Under the pieces are notes generated by a model. The model was not told the DNA's origin. It saw only the letters and a list, made by a program, of their open reading frames with translations, and did no database searches. A stretch of 64,000 nt of DNA from the NCBI GenBank assembly GCA_002348265.1, contig DEAT01000012.1, positions 5,681-69,680 of the forward strand. Direction: 5' to 3'. This DNA comes from Gemmatimonadales bacterium UBA2975. GTDB taxonomy: Bacteria; Gemmatimonadota; Gemmatimonadetes; Longimicrobiales; Gaopeijiaceae. The position numbers and the translations under genes are program-made. Shown here one piece after another: positions 54,422 through 63,737 of this stretch. The first letter of the stretch is position 1, and each line of letters opens with the position of its first letter.

Positions 54422-56836
54422 TTGTCAATCGAACTTGAACGGCTAAAAGCTGCTCTCCCACAGCGCTACACGTTAATTCGTGAACTCGCTCGGGGAGGCA
54501 TGTCACGCGTCTACTTGGCCCGTGAGTCTATGCCAGGCCGTGACGTTGTGATCAAGGTGCTAGACCACGAACTCTCTGCGCGGATGGGTCCCGACAAGTT
54601 CGTTCATGAGGTTGAGGTCACATCTCAGCTTCAACATCCCCATGTGGTCCCTATCTATTCGGCCGGTGACGCGGACGGGACACTCTACTACGTAATGCCG
54701 TACATAGATGGTGCCAGCCTTCGTGATCGTCTCGCTAGAGAGGGAAGGCTGCCGATCGATGAGTCGTTGAATATCACGTACCAAATAGCTAACGCTCTTC
54801 AACACGCTCACACCAAGGGAGTAACTCACAGCGATATCAAACCTTCCAATATCATGTTTCAGGGCGGACTCGCGGTAGTCACCGACTTCGGTATAGCAGA
54901 TGCCCTAAGGGTCCACGAAGAAGGAGGTGAATTCACCCGAAACGGTCTTCCAATCGGCAGTCCGGATTACATGAGTCCGGAGCAAGCCAGCGGTGACAAC
55001 CGGGTCGACGAGAAAACTGATATATACGCCCTAGCTTGCGTTCTCTTTGAAATGCTGGCTGGCCAGCCCCCGTTTCACAGCCGCACAGCTCAGGCCACCC
55101 TCGCTCGCCATCTCACGGACACCATGCCGTCAATAAGGTCGGTCCGATCTTCTGTACCTCTCGCGCTCGAACAAGTCATAGCTCAGGCACTCTCGAAGTC
55201 TCCGGCTGACCGGCAGAATACTGTCTCCCAATTTGCCGAGGCCTTAGTCGTCGCAAACAGCATAGAGCCGCCGCTCACAGGTGAGACCGAACCAAGGCAT
55301 CCAGCGCGCTCTTCTTGGCGCACCTGGGTTACGGTTAGTGTCCTAGCGATCTCAGCTATCGGATTTATGATTCGGGGATGGCCGGGCACATCCCAGAATG
55401 GGCAATGGGAGTCGTCCGTGGCCGTAATTCCATTTGAGAACCGGACAGGTGACCAAGCGTTCGACCTCCTCGGACTGTCGATCGCCGAAGAAGTAATCAC
55501 TCGACTAACAACGGTCCCCGGCGTGTTTGTCATCGATCCGTATACAGCAGTCTCCGCCATGCGCGCCGAGATCGGCACTCCCGACCTTCTCGATTCTCTG
55601 AAAGTAGAACGGATTCTGCATGGCTACATTGAGAGCCGCGGAAATCGACTGATCGTGAACGTCTCGGAATCAAACCCCGAAGGATTCATCTCATTCAGGA
55701 CCCAGTATGAAATACATCCTGACAGTCTCACCAGTGGGCAAGTAAGAGTCACGAACGCGGTGACCCTTTCTTTCCTGAGGGACGTTGGTCTTGAAAACCT
55801 CTTCGATCCTGGAGGCTCGGTGATTGGTCCCGGTCGGGACGCGTATCTCGCAGGGAATGAAGCCCTCGGACAGAGGACGCCGGAGGGTATGCGTGAGGCC
55901 ACCCTTCGCTTCCGAGAAGCAATCGAGCTAGAACCCCGGTCCGCCACTGCTCTCTCTGCTTTATCGTCGACATATGCTCTATCTCTCTATTACAAGTACG
56001 ATATCGGCTTAACGCCCTACGAACTCGCGGCTCGTTCACTGGCAGCAGCCGACTCCGCGATCGCGGTGGGGCCCCAAGTCGCCAATGGGTACTCCGCGCG
56101 AGGCTACATTCGAGGTCTGTTGAGGATTGACATGGATGGAGCTGCTGAAGACTTCGAAACGGCAGAGTCTCTGGCACCAAACGCTCCAAACGGACCAAGC
56201 TGGTCCGCCCGCATTCTAGCTGGACAGGGAAGGATAGATGAGGCATTCAGAGAAGCAGAGCGGGCTCGAGACCTCGATCCTCGTCAAGCGGGGCGTCGAA
56301 CGGCTCTAGCATCTCTTGGTTTTCAACTTGGTCGCTACGATGTCACTATCGAGGAGGCACGTGAAGCCTATGGCATCGAAAACCAGCTCCTGCTTGCCAA
56401 GGCATTCGAAGGTCGTGCGTTGGCGATGGTCGGCCGCACGCGAGAGTGTCTCTCGATCGACTTCGGGGTATATGACCTAGTTCGAGCGCTATGCCTTCAC
56501 CTAGGAGGGAGGGTAGTTGAAGCACGAAAGGTGGTTGAAGACGCCGAAAGGCAGTTAGAAAGCGAAGGAAGTCCTCACGCTGACTATACAGCCGAGCTAA
56601 TCGCGCAGGACCTGGCTTCATATTATGGAGTGATAGGAGACGCGAGCAGTGCCACCCGGTGGATTGAATTCGCCTTCGACCTATCCCCATCAGGTGTAGA
56701 CACACGCGTCCTCGGATCCTCTCTGTTCGAGCCGGTAAGGAATGACCCTAGATTCAGTCAAGCTATAGATGAAGTGCATAGCTCGGCTCGCGAGCGGGTA
56801 CGGAATATGCGGACGAGCCTCGACGGTGACCTCTGA
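54422..56836 (+). CDS. Membrane Ser/Thr protein kinase with C-terminal TPR sensor region
   Basis: 804 residues from a TTG start (family opening RYTLIRELARGGMSRVYLA). Kinase landmarks are the Gly-rich loop (23-30), Lys45, HSDIKPSN with Asp138, TDFGIAD (155-157) and GSPDYMSPEQ. The HRD arginine is Ser, so it is a non-RD kinase. One membrane helix (WVTVSVLAISAIGFMI, about 300-315) leads to an external domain beginning SVAVIPFENRTGDQAFDLLG, then TPR-like helical pairs. This layout is frequent in Gemmatimonadota and Acidobacteriota. Ligand and targets are unknown. A small secreted-protein gene follows after 34 bases. Confidence 0.88.
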   Translation: MSIELERLKAALPQRYTLIRELARGGMSRVYLARESMPGRDVVIKVLDHELSARMGPDKFVHEVEVTSQLQHPHVVPIYSAGDADGTLYYVMPYIDGASLRDRLAREGRLPIDESLNITYQIANALQHAHTKGVTHSDIKPSNIMFQGGLAVVTDFGIADALRVHEEGGEFTRNGLPIGSPDYMSPEQASGDNRVDEKTDIYALACVLFEMLAGQPPFHSRTAQATLARHLTDTMPSIRSVRSSVPLALEQVIAQALSKSPADRQNTVSQFAEALVVANSIEPPLTGETEPRHPARSSWRTWVTVSVLAISAIGFMIRGWPGTSQNGQWESSVAVIPFENRTGDQAFDLLGLSIAEEVITRLTTVPGVFVIDPYTAVSAMRAEIGTPDLLDSLKVERILHGYIESRGNRLIVNVSESNPEGFISFRTQYEIHPDSLTSGQVRVTNAVTLSFLRDVGLENLFDPGGSVIGPGRDAYLAGNEALGQRTPEGMREATLRFREAIELEPRSATALSALSSTYALSLYYKYDIGLTPYELAARSLAAADSAIAVGPQVANGYSARGYIRGLLRIDMDGAAEDFETAESLAPNAPNGPSWSARILAGQGRIDEAFREAERARDLDPRQAGRRTALASLGFQLGRYDVTIEEAREAYGIENQLLLAKAFEGRALAMVGRTRECLSIDFGVYDLVRALCLHLGGRVVEARKVVEDAERQLESEGSPHADYTAELIAQDLASYYGVIGDASSATRWIEFAFDLSPSGVDTRVLGSSLFEPVRNDPRFSQAIDEVHSSARERVRNMRTSLDGDL

Positions 56837-56870
56837 GCACTTTCCTACTATCCGTGGGGCATCAGGTATC

Positions 56871-57596
56871 GTGAGACTAGTCACGCTAGGGCTAGCGATG
56901 ACACACCTTCTCAGTGCTCCTGCCTTTTCGTCCGCCCAACAACGCTCGGAGACCGCCAATGTACTCTCTGTGCTGCAGGATGGAGGGTTGTGGGTCACAA
57001 TTCCGATATTGGCCGGCGAAGGCACTATCAGCACAGTTCGCGTCCCTGCCATGGCACTCGGTATCACCGGATGCGTGAACGTCTGGCACGGCCACTCCGG
57101 GAACTGGCATATTGAAGCTCACGAAAAGGTGCTCGGCTCGGTGTTAAGAATCGACGCACAGCCTGGGTTAGGGGTCCCCTTTGAGCACGACTTTGGGATG
57201 CAGGCTCAGGTCGACGTCAAATTCAGCTGGAGCGAAGCACGCGACACGACTCTGATGCTCTGGGTCGGCATAGCACTAGCGGGTGCCAACAACGAATCTT
57301 TGTGCCAGCCGAAATACGGGGACAACGGAGTCTTTGGCGTCAATAGATCTGGACTGCGGTCACCTTTGACCATGGAATATTCTCTACCAGATAGAGTCGA
57401 TCTCCCTGCGCTCCTAGGACAAGAGGAAGAGACCTCGAGCGAGCTATCTCCGCTCCGTCGTCTAGACGGAACAACCTCGACTCGAAAATCTCGGTCTCGC
57501 CGTCTTCGGGGATCTCATGCATCCGAATTTCGTGCTGTATCAAAAGCATCGAGTCACCCCAAGGAACCACCGAACGCAACAGGTACGACCCGCTGA
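56871..57596 (+). CDS. Predicted secreted protein with overrun C-terminus
   Basis: 241 residues from a GTG at 56871 whose signal peptide reads RLVTLGLAMTHLLSAPAFSSAQQ; an ATG at 56898 would shorten it. Up to about residue 160 the composition looks like a folded periplasmic protein with two Cys (GCVNVWHGHS and LCQPKYG). After position 57340 it runs antisense through the end of a real minus-strand gene and becomes basic and low-complexity (RKSRSRRLRGSHAS), so the native C-terminus is probably lost or extended. No family recognised. Confidence 0.5.
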   Translation: MRLVTLGLAMTHLLSAPAFSSAQQRSETANVLSVLQDGGLWVTIPILAGEGTISTVRVPAMALGITGCVNVWHGHSGNWHIEAHEKVLGSVLRIDAQPGLGVPFEHDFGMQAQVDVKFSWSEARDTTLMLWVGIALAGANNESLCQPKYGDNGVFGVNRSGLRSPLTMEYSLPDRVDLPALLGQEEETSSELSPLRRLDGTTSTRKSRSRRLRGSHASEFRAVSKASSHPKEPPNATGTTR

Positions 57597-58389
57597 CTTG
57601 ATCGAATTGACGACCCAAGCCGATCCCGTCATCACTGTACACGACGATCGGATTGAAGTCTTCAAAGGCTTTACTCCAAACTTCAGCACCGGCCTCGTCA
57701 TGTAGGCGAACCATCGACTGAACGAAGCTGACATCGATCACTCCACTTCGTGTACAAAGCAACTCAGACGGCGTCAGTTCTTCAACAGCGATCTCTTGTA
57801 ATTCTGGACTAAGTTCATCTGCTCCAGCCACGCGCGGAGCGTCCCCAAAAGATCGCACTGCCCCCCCCACTCCTAATTCATGGATAATCTTCCCATTGAG
57901 CAGGTAGCTGATGTAGGTGCGATCACCAACAGAGCAAAAGCCTGTCTCACCGAATGCAAACGCTCTCCACCGATTCTTGAAAGCGAGGGTCTCAGTTCCA
58001 ACCTCGAATGTCGAAACCCATGAACTCCCCGGGTCCCAGACCATCAATCGACCTGAGTCGCTCCAAGCGATACCTGAAGGTCTGTCGATTTGTCCTTCTT
58101 CGAGACCGATTTCAGTCAGAGACGATATATAGCCGCCATCCGAGTCGAATAGGTGCACCCTAGGACCGCCGAGATCCAAAACCGCAAGGTGTCCATCTGA
58201 ATCTACCTCGACGTCCCAAATACCCTCGAAGACTTCATGGGAGGCACCAGTCTCTTTGCCCAGCTCAAAAATGGTATCAAACACCAACCCCTCGAATGAC
58301 GAAGGCATGTCGGGAGGCGAACCCGAACACGCTCCAAGAAAAACGAGAAACACAGGGCCGAGGCTTCCAGACATAGACCAGGCTTTCAT
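57340..58389 (-). CDS. Six-bladed beta-propeller lipoprotein
   Basis: 349 residues. Lipobox FLVFLGACSGS, then propeller blades of the NHL/6-bladed type: IWDVEVDSDGHLAVLDLGGPRVHLFDSDG, GIAWSDSGRLMVWDPGSSWVSTFE and later FRLDDGAEIARSRSLPLVLGAQGDRLYLVE. Many Gemmatimonadota and Bacteroidota carry such lipoproteins of unknown binding role. It overlaps the preceding gene by four bases and overlaps a plus-strand frame by 257 bases at its 3' end. Confidence 0.75.
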   Translation of the reverse strand: MKAWSMSGSLGPVFLVFLGACSGSPPDMPSSFEGLVFDTIFELGKETGASHEVFEGIWDVEVDSDGHLAVLDLGGPRVHLFDSDGGYISSLTEIGLEEGQIDRPSGIAWSDSGRLMVWDPGSSWVSTFEVGTETLAFKNRWRAFAFGETGFCSVGDRTYISYLLNGKIIHELGVGGAVRSFGDAPRVAGADELSPELQEIAVEELTPSELLCTRSGVIDVSFVQSMVRLHDEAGAEVWSKAFEDFNPIVVYSDDGIGLGRQFDQVSGSYLLRSVVPWGDSMLLIQHEIRMHEIPEDGETEIFESRLFRLDDGAEIARSRSLPLVLGAQGDRLYLVENIPWSKVTAVQIY

Positions 58390-59468
58390 CGACCGCGAGG
58401 CATTCCCGGAATGGTCAATCCCGGACCACCACCACTACTAAAGTGGGCTGCATGGCCATCTACGTTCAACTCACTCTGGGTCATCACGGAAAGAGGATAT
58501 CCCCCCTGAAAGAATATCCCGTGACGAAGCGCCATGATCTCCCACTCGTCTTGGTCCGTCACCGCGAGCTCCGGATCCATAAAGAAGTCAGTGATAGCCT
58601 CTATTGCTCCTGGGACATCCGGAACATCGGGAGAAGCCAGAACGTCCGCCAAGACCTCTAAATACATACTGAGGTTGTCCCATATCATGGCAGCCTTTGG
58701 ACTCAGCCAAATCAGGCCAGGTGCGATCGCAGGTGCTAGGGGGATCTCACTCGGAAAGAACTGGGGCGGATCCCCATACGTCAGCTTCGAGAAATAGCGA
58801 TTTGTGACAGTATCAATACCCTCTTTTCTCTCGACGCCGGGATTGATATCAGTGAACGGTTCAGTCGCCGCGAGACGGAACCAGTGGCCCGCCCAAATGA
58901 ACCCATCTAAGTCGGCGTACCCAGTGCGGAAATCGAGGGCAAACGCATGATCGTAAAGGATATCCATATTCTTGGGGACGCTCGTTAGAGCAGCACTAGG
59001 TCGGCTATGGTACAGGGCGACCGCATCCTCTAAGTGAGCACTCCGGTGCATCACGCTATGATCAGCCAGAATCGAGATGACTTCCCTCTGGAATGCTCGT
59101 CCCCACCGGACGACCGCCGCAGCCCTGGAGCCGAGCGCGGTCAGGCCTGCTTCTGCAATCTCCACATCCTTCGGCTCACCTTCACCCTGCACGATCGAAG
59201 TCATACGATCAATCATGTCGAACTCAAAGCCAAACGTTGGCAGGTCCGTCCCGCTAGAACGAACGATTCCTCCTTCAATCGCCAGTTCGTAGAGCAACAC
59301 CCCATGAGCCCGGTCTAGTCGTTTTAGTGTCTTTAAAACCTCAGGATAATGCTCCCGCAGAACCGATGCGGAACCCAACTCTCCCACCTGCTGAGCTTCT
59401 AGCTTGAACCCGAATAAAAACGCCGTTACAACCAGCAGCAAAATCACGCGCAAGATCTGAACACTCAT
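58386..59468 (-). CDS. Predicted secreted protein, unknown function
   Basis: 360 residues. Signal peptide ILRVILLLVVTAFLFGFKLEAQ. The mature part is mostly helical with Trp-rich stretches (DGFIWAGHWFRLAATEP) and a Gly/Pro-rich tail (SSGGGPGLTIPGMPRGR). No motif that I recognise. The ATGA overlap with the propeller lipoprotein gene suggests that the two products act together. Confidence 0.58.
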   Translation of the reverse strand: MSVQILRVILLLVVTAFLFGFKLEAQQVGELGSASVLREHYPEVLKTLKRLDRAHGVLLYELAIEGGIVRSSGTDLPTFGFEFDMIDRMTSIVQGEGEPKDVEIAEAGLTALGSRAAAVVRWGRAFQREVISILADHSVMHRSAHLEDAVALYHSRPSAALTSVPKNMDILYDHAFALDFRTGYADLDGFIWAGHWFRLAATEPFTDINPGVERKEGIDTVTNRYFSKLTYGDPPQFFPSEIPLAPAIAPGLIWLSPKAAMIWDNLSMYLEVLADVLASPDVPDVPGAIEAITDFFMDPELAVTDQDEWEIMALRHGIFFQGGYPLSVMTQSELNVDGHAAHFSSGGGPGLTIPGMPRGR

Positions 59469-59571
59469 ACGTGTGTCCGTTGACGGCAGGGGTTGTTACT
59501 CGAAGAATGCTATCCCATGATGGCCTAGGTGATTCAAGGCAGCAACTAGGCCCTCGGAGGAAAACGATACG

Positions 59572-60033
59572 ATGAGTCGAGCACGATGGAGTATTAAGAG
59601 GATCTCTCCTTCCTCAGTGCTCTGCGTCAGTGTCGTCATTATGGGCACATCCGGTCTGTCCGCAACTACTCCCGACACCCTCCGGAATCCTAATACTGAC
59701 CGCGAGGTGAGCAGCGCGGAGCGAACCCTTCACATAACGCTGGAAGCATCACTACCTGAGGACGACCAGACCGTCGACGAGGAGGTGACTGAGGTTCGGC
59801 TTTTTTTCTCTGATGCTCCGCTAATGCGTGGAGCATCAATTCGCATCGTAAACTCATCCCGCAGGCTCGTGCGTAGTAGCCCTCCTCAGGCCGACCCCAC
59901 AGATGCAAAGCAACTTTCGGTCAGTATAGATCCAGCGCTTCCGGCAGGGAGATATGTGGTGCAGTGGCGCTGCATAGCTGACGACGGACACGTCATGCGG
60001 GGAGACTTCACGTTCGAGGTATCTGGGAGTTGA
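59572..60033 (+). CDS. CopC-like copper-binding domain protein
   Basis: 153 residues with an N-terminal signal (SVLCVSVVIMGTSGLSA) and a CopC beta-sandwich: EVRLFFSDAPLMRGASIRIV, then LPAGRYVVQWRCIADDGHVMRGDFTFEV. That last block is the CopC signature. The N-terminal histidine that CopC uses to bind Cu(II) is not seen after the signal, so metal binding may differ. A GGAGG site lies about 12 bases before the ATG. The TTGA overlap couples it to copD. Confidence 0.8.
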   Translation: MSRARWSIKRISPSSVLCVSVVIMGTSGLSATTPDTLRNPNTDREVSSAERTLHITLEASLPEDDQTVDEEVTEVRLFFSDAPLMRGASIRIVNSSRRLVRSSPPQADPTDAKQLSVSIDPALPAGRYVVQWRCIADDGHVMRGDFTFEVSGS

Positions 60034-60971
60034 TCTGGCTCCTCACCACCCTCCAGCAATGGATCCTCTTCTCCGCCACCATGCTTTTGACTGGGTGTGT
60101 CGCTTGGCGAACGCTCATTGCACCGGCAGCGTCAGCTACCGCAGAGGATTGCGCCTCAGTGTTCGCGGCCGGGGACTCCCTGGCAGTGCGATGGGCCCGC
60201 ATCTCATCCTGGGCACTAATGGCAGCCTGGCTCATGCGCATGAGCCTGCAAATCATCGCGTTTAGGGATCCCTTCGTACCGCTGGGGGATGACATATCGC
60301 TACTGCTCTTCCAGACGGCGTGGGGAACTACCTGGATGATTCAGGGAGTTGTGGTGATTGGTATCGCCGGAGTTCTCCGTTGGGGAGTACCCAGAGAGAG
60401 CGGAGACGGGCTGTCTCGGCCGATGAAAATAACTCCCGTTATATCGACTCTACCGGTCCTAGTTCTTTCGCTGATTCTGACACTCTCTATGTCCGGACAT
60501 GCGATGGGAGCAGGCTCTTGGCGTTGGGCCGCTGTAATGGCCGACGCCATTCACACTCTTAGCGCGGGGGTGTGGATCGGATCTCTGGCGGTGATTCTTG
60601 GAGTCTCACGTGAGGGTCTAAATGGGTCAGCTAGAGCGACCTCCGCTTTCCTTGCCCAAATACAGATTTTCTCGCCGATTGCTCTGGTGTCAGGTGGTGC
60701 CGTGGTGAGCATGGGAATAGCACTGTCATGGACTCATCTCACCATGATATCAGACCTTTGGACTACTAGGTACGGACTCATCTTGAGCGCCAAGGTCATC
60801 TTTGTGATTCTCATTCTTGGATTAGGGTTCTTGAACTGGAGAACCGGGACTTCCGGAAGCGGTCCAAAAGCGGTGATGCGCACAATCCGGCAACGTGGTT
60901 CATGGGAAGTCAGTCTAGCGGCCGGGGTGATCCTACTAACAGCGATTCTGGTCCACTCTACGAAACCTTGA
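60030..60971 (+). CDS. CopD-family membrane protein
   Basis: 313 residues from a TTG start overlapping the copC stop. About eight membrane helices. Conserved features include MSGHAMGAG, then DAIHTLSAGVWIGSLAV, the His and Trp block of CopD proteins. CopD is thought to carry copper across the inner membrane, with CopC handing over the metal. It is six bases before a cytochrome c gene, so the copper may serve a respiratory enzyme. Confidence 0.83.
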   Translation: MIWLLTTLQQWILFSATMLLTGCVAWRTLIAPAASATAEDCASVFAAGDSLAVRWARISSWALMAAWLMRMSLQIIAFRDPFVPLGDDISLLLFQTAWGTTWMIQGVVVIGIAGVLRWGVPRESGDGLSRPMKITPVISTLPVLVLSLILTLSMSGHAMGAGSWRWAAVMADAIHTLSAGVWIGSLAVILGVSREGLNGSARATSAFLAQIQIFSPIALVSGGAVVSMGIALSWTHLTMISDLWTTRYGLILSAKVIFVILILGLGFLNWRTGTSGSGPKAVMRTIRQRGSWEVSLAAGVILLTAILVHSTKP

Positions 60972-60977
60972 TCTCGT

Positions 60978-61499
60978 ATGACTTCCATGAACATATGCAC
61001 AGCTAAGAACATCGGCTCGAAGAGTCCGACGTTGGCCTTAGCTCTATTGCTAACAGCGTGTGGCAGCGAGAAAGCTGCCCAGATAAGTGCTGGCCAAATG
61101 TTCTATGAAGCCGCCTGCTCCTCTTGCCATGGAGAAGGCGGTCTTGGGGACGGACCCATAGCCAACCTCCTTCCCGTTCAGCCCCCGATTTTATTCGAGC
61201 ATCTAGGGCATCATTCAATGGATGAATTAGTGCAACTCATCCGCTCAGGATTACCTCCGGGGATGCCACCAGCTCCATTGACTGACGACGAAATCCAACT
61301 GGTCATCGATTATATGTGGGAGATGGTTCCCGACTCTTTGATTGCCGAACTGCGTGAGATGCAGAGAGAGGCAGAACTTGGCGTCTCAATGTCTATGCCG
61401 GAGGACGACATAAATGGACAAGAAAACTCATCAGCTAACCACATGTCCGGGATGACACACAGCGAACAAATGGAGCCGTCGGATACGAACAAGCACTAG
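60978..61499 (+). CDS. Lipoprotein c-type cytochrome with His/Met-rich tail
   Basis: 173 residues. Lipobox LLLTACGS, heme-binding CSSCH (Cys47, Cys50, His51) and likely axial Met in LPPGMPPAPLTDDE, typical of class I mono-heme cytochromes. The C-terminal 40 residues are Met- and His-rich (MSMSMPEDD, HMSGMTHSEQME, a final His), which suggests copper binding. The frame follows copD after six bases. The first ATG has an alternative three codons later. Confidence 0.82.
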   Translation: MTSMNICTAKNIGSKSPTLALALLLTACGSEKAAQISAGQMFYEAACSSCHGEGGLGDGPIANLLPVQPPILFEHLGHHSMDELVQLIRSGLPPGMPPAPLTDDEIQLVIDYMWEMVPDSLIAELREMQREAELGVSMSMPEDDINGQENSSANHMSGMTHSEQMEPSDTNKH

Positions 61500-61549
61500 C
61501 GCCTTGGATTCACTGTCAGAGAACGATCTAGTCCCAGCCTGTTGCCATG

Positions 61550-62293
61550 TCACCTCTCGATGCTCAGTACCCGATCGATCAAGTCGCGCAGGTCATTATT
61601 GCTCCTCAGGACCGGTTGAATCCTAGCCCGGGTATTGCCGGCCATCATGCCCATGATTTCGGTTAACCCTCTCACCTCATCGTCCGCAACAAAATCTGAC
61701 CACCGTCCGGTAAGCTTAGGCCGACGGAGGGCTTGGAAAATAGTCGAATCGTTGGGTACGCCCACGTAATCCAAGTAACGGGGCGCGAGCCTGCTCCAGT
61801 CCTGCCAGTTTGTGCTGTTTAGTTTGAACCACTGGCTCATATATGGCTGCCTCAACTCGTAATACTCTACAATGGCATGTCGTAATTCATTGTCACGGAT
61901 CAGTGGGAGCTGACCGGCGTCACGAAGTCCCACATACGCCGACGAAACCGGCTGGTAGAAAACAATTATCCCGAACGCCGCTAGCGCATCGCGGAGTGAG
62001 TCAGCAGGCACCCTCGTCCGGTATCGACTCTGGTCTAGCCACTGCGCAGCTCGATCCCACTGCAATGACCTCTGCGCCTGAGCTGCGAGCTCCACTGAGT
62101 CTGCCACCAAGTCTGCATACATCGCAGCTAGGAGAGCTTCTTGTCTTGCCATATCATCGCGTCTCTGCCGCCAATCGTCTGCGAACAATCCGAGTGCTAC
62201 ACCGCTCGTGATCACGACAAATTGACCGAAGAGTCGAGCTCGGAGGGGAGCTTTGGCCCACTTTATGAAACCACCTGAAAATTGAGCCTTCAT
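61550..62293 (-). CDS. Single-helix membrane protein, unknown function
   Basis: 247 residues. One N-terminal membrane helix (FGQFVVITSGVALGLFADDW, about 22-41) followed by a helical domain with VYVGL-like SSAYVGLRDAGQLPLIRDNELR. The form (helix ending in a Asp-Trp-x-x-x-R motif, then coiled helices) recalls a group of small membrane proteins of unknown function common in Bacteroidota and Gemmatimonadota. It is 17 bases downstream of the serine hydrolase remnant on the same strand. Confidence 0.58.
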   Translation of the reverse strand: MKAQFSGGFIKWAKAPLRARLFGQFVVITSGVALGLFADDWRQRRDDMARQEALLAAMYADLVADSVELAAQAQRSLQWDRAAQWLDQSRYRTRVPADSLRDALAAFGIIVFYQPVSSAYVGLRDAGQLPLIRDNELRHAIVEYYELRQPYMSQWFKLNSTNWQDWSRLAPRYLDYVGVPNDSTIFQALRRPKLTGRWSDFVADDEVRGLTEIMGMMAGNTRARIQPVLRSNNDLRDLIDRVLSIER

Positions 62294-62310
62294 ATCAGAT
62301 CTCCGTCATG

Positions 62311-63531
62311 CTAATTGAATACTTCTCCGTAAAGCGCATCTTCAAAGCGATTCATCACTTCGAGAACTGCCTCGTCGTAGAAGGGGAAAATCTGAAACAG
62401 AAGAACTACGCCGATACCCGTCGCAGGATCGATCCAGAAGTGGGCATTACCCAACCCCGACCAACTCAAACTCCCCGGCCTGCGCCGACCTTTGACTTCC
62501 TCTGTTGAGACCTGGAAAGCCAAGCTGAATCCGTCCTCACCTATTCCTCTTGGCGGAAACGGTCTGGACAGGCCAGGGATCGCACCTGGTTGCTCAACAA
62601 CTGTAAGACCTTCTAACTGATTTCTGCTCATCTCCTCTACAGCCGCTTCAGAGAGGAGGCGGACTGAATCTCGCTCACCGCGGCCCAGAATCAGCTGGAT
62701 AAAGCGCGCATAATCATCTGCGGTAGAAACTAGACCTCCATCGCCTCGACCTTGTCCCACCAAGGAATCGGGCCGCGGACTTGATGTCACGACCCCGTCG
62801 ACTCTTCGCACTAGATCCACTAAGCGATCCATGTCGTCAGGGCCAAGATCGAACGACGTATCGCTCATCCCGAGCGGTTCGAAAATTTCATCCTGCAGAA
62901 AATGAGGTAACGTCTGCTACGAGACTTCTTCTACAATCCACCCCACGAAAGCAGTGCCTACTCCGTAGGTCCACTGTTCACCAGGATCGTGGAGTATCGG
63001 CTGTGCCCGCCCACCAATACCACCATTTTCTTCCATCGTCAGCAGTTCGTGATTCGAGAAAGTGTAAGCGAATCCCGAGGTGTGTCGCAGAAGGTCACGA
63101 ACAGTGATCTCTCGAGAGGCACGTCTGGTGAATGCTCGGTTCTCAGCAGTGTCAACGGAAACCAAAACTTCCCGATCCCGCAGATCAGAGAGATAACGAG
63201 AAGCCGGAGCATCAAGGTCGACCTCACCGCGCTCGACGAGCATCATTAAAGCCAAAGAGGTGAGTGGCTTCGTCATAGAGTGGATACGGAAGATAGCATC
63301 TGTTACCATCGGTTTATTGCTCTCTATCCCCGAAACTCCAAGTCCTCGCCGGTACAAGACGCTATCTCCTGAGGTTACTAAGGCGACCATTCCCGGAAGA
63401 TCTGAACTCCCTATGGCCTCAGTCAGTGCATGATCAAGTACTGACGCTCCGTACTCGTCAATCAACACTGCGGGGCTGGAACAAGCAGTGAGCAAACAGG
63501 CGTAGACTAGGGAAAGCAGTGCGTTCTTCAT
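62311..63531 (-). pseudogene. Beta-lactamase-family serine hydrolase interrupted by in-frame TAG
   Basis: One frame of 407 codons. The first part (63531-62917) has a lipobox (CLLTACSS), catalytic Ser85 and Lys88 in HSMTKPLTS, RHTSGF and QWTYGVG. At 62917-62919 a TAG follows ...GWIVEEVS. The frame then continues without shift as QTLPHFLQDEIFEPLGMSDTSF, exactly the expected family sequence, to the end with SWSGLGNAHFWIDPATGIG. So a single nonsense codon splits an otherwise complete class C beta-lactamase-like esterase or peptidase. The change may be a true mutation, a readthrough codon or a sequencing error. Confidence 0.82.
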
Positions 63532-63589
63532 CTCCCACCTCCTTTATACGTGTAACCTGCTAGTAAATGACAGACGGGGATCTAGGGTG

Positions 63590-63626
63590 TCAAAGAGAAC
63601 CCGCCCCTCCGGTATGGAGAGACGGG
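63590..63626 (-). terminator. Intrinsic terminator after the partial gene
   Basis: On the minus strand an 11-pair stem with two mismatches (CCCGTCTCTCC with GGAGGGGCGGG, five-base loop) is followed by TTCTCTTTG. It lies about 110 bases after the stop of the gene at 63738 and before the serine hydrolase start. The remaining spacer from 63532 to 63737 shows no gene. Confidence 0.55.
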
Positions 63627-63737
63627 CTTTCCCTTGTTCGCCACCGAGCTAGGTATTTAGGCGTGTGGCGTACTTCTTAATTACAGGCTCTTGGAGAGCT
63701 GCATGATCTTCGACTTTCTTGCCCGCTTCTCTAGGGC

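Noticed and set aside
53806..54438. 210-codon plus-strand frame
   Set aside because: It is antisense to the thiC start and the TPP riboswitch, is Arg-rich, and would cross both well-supported features.
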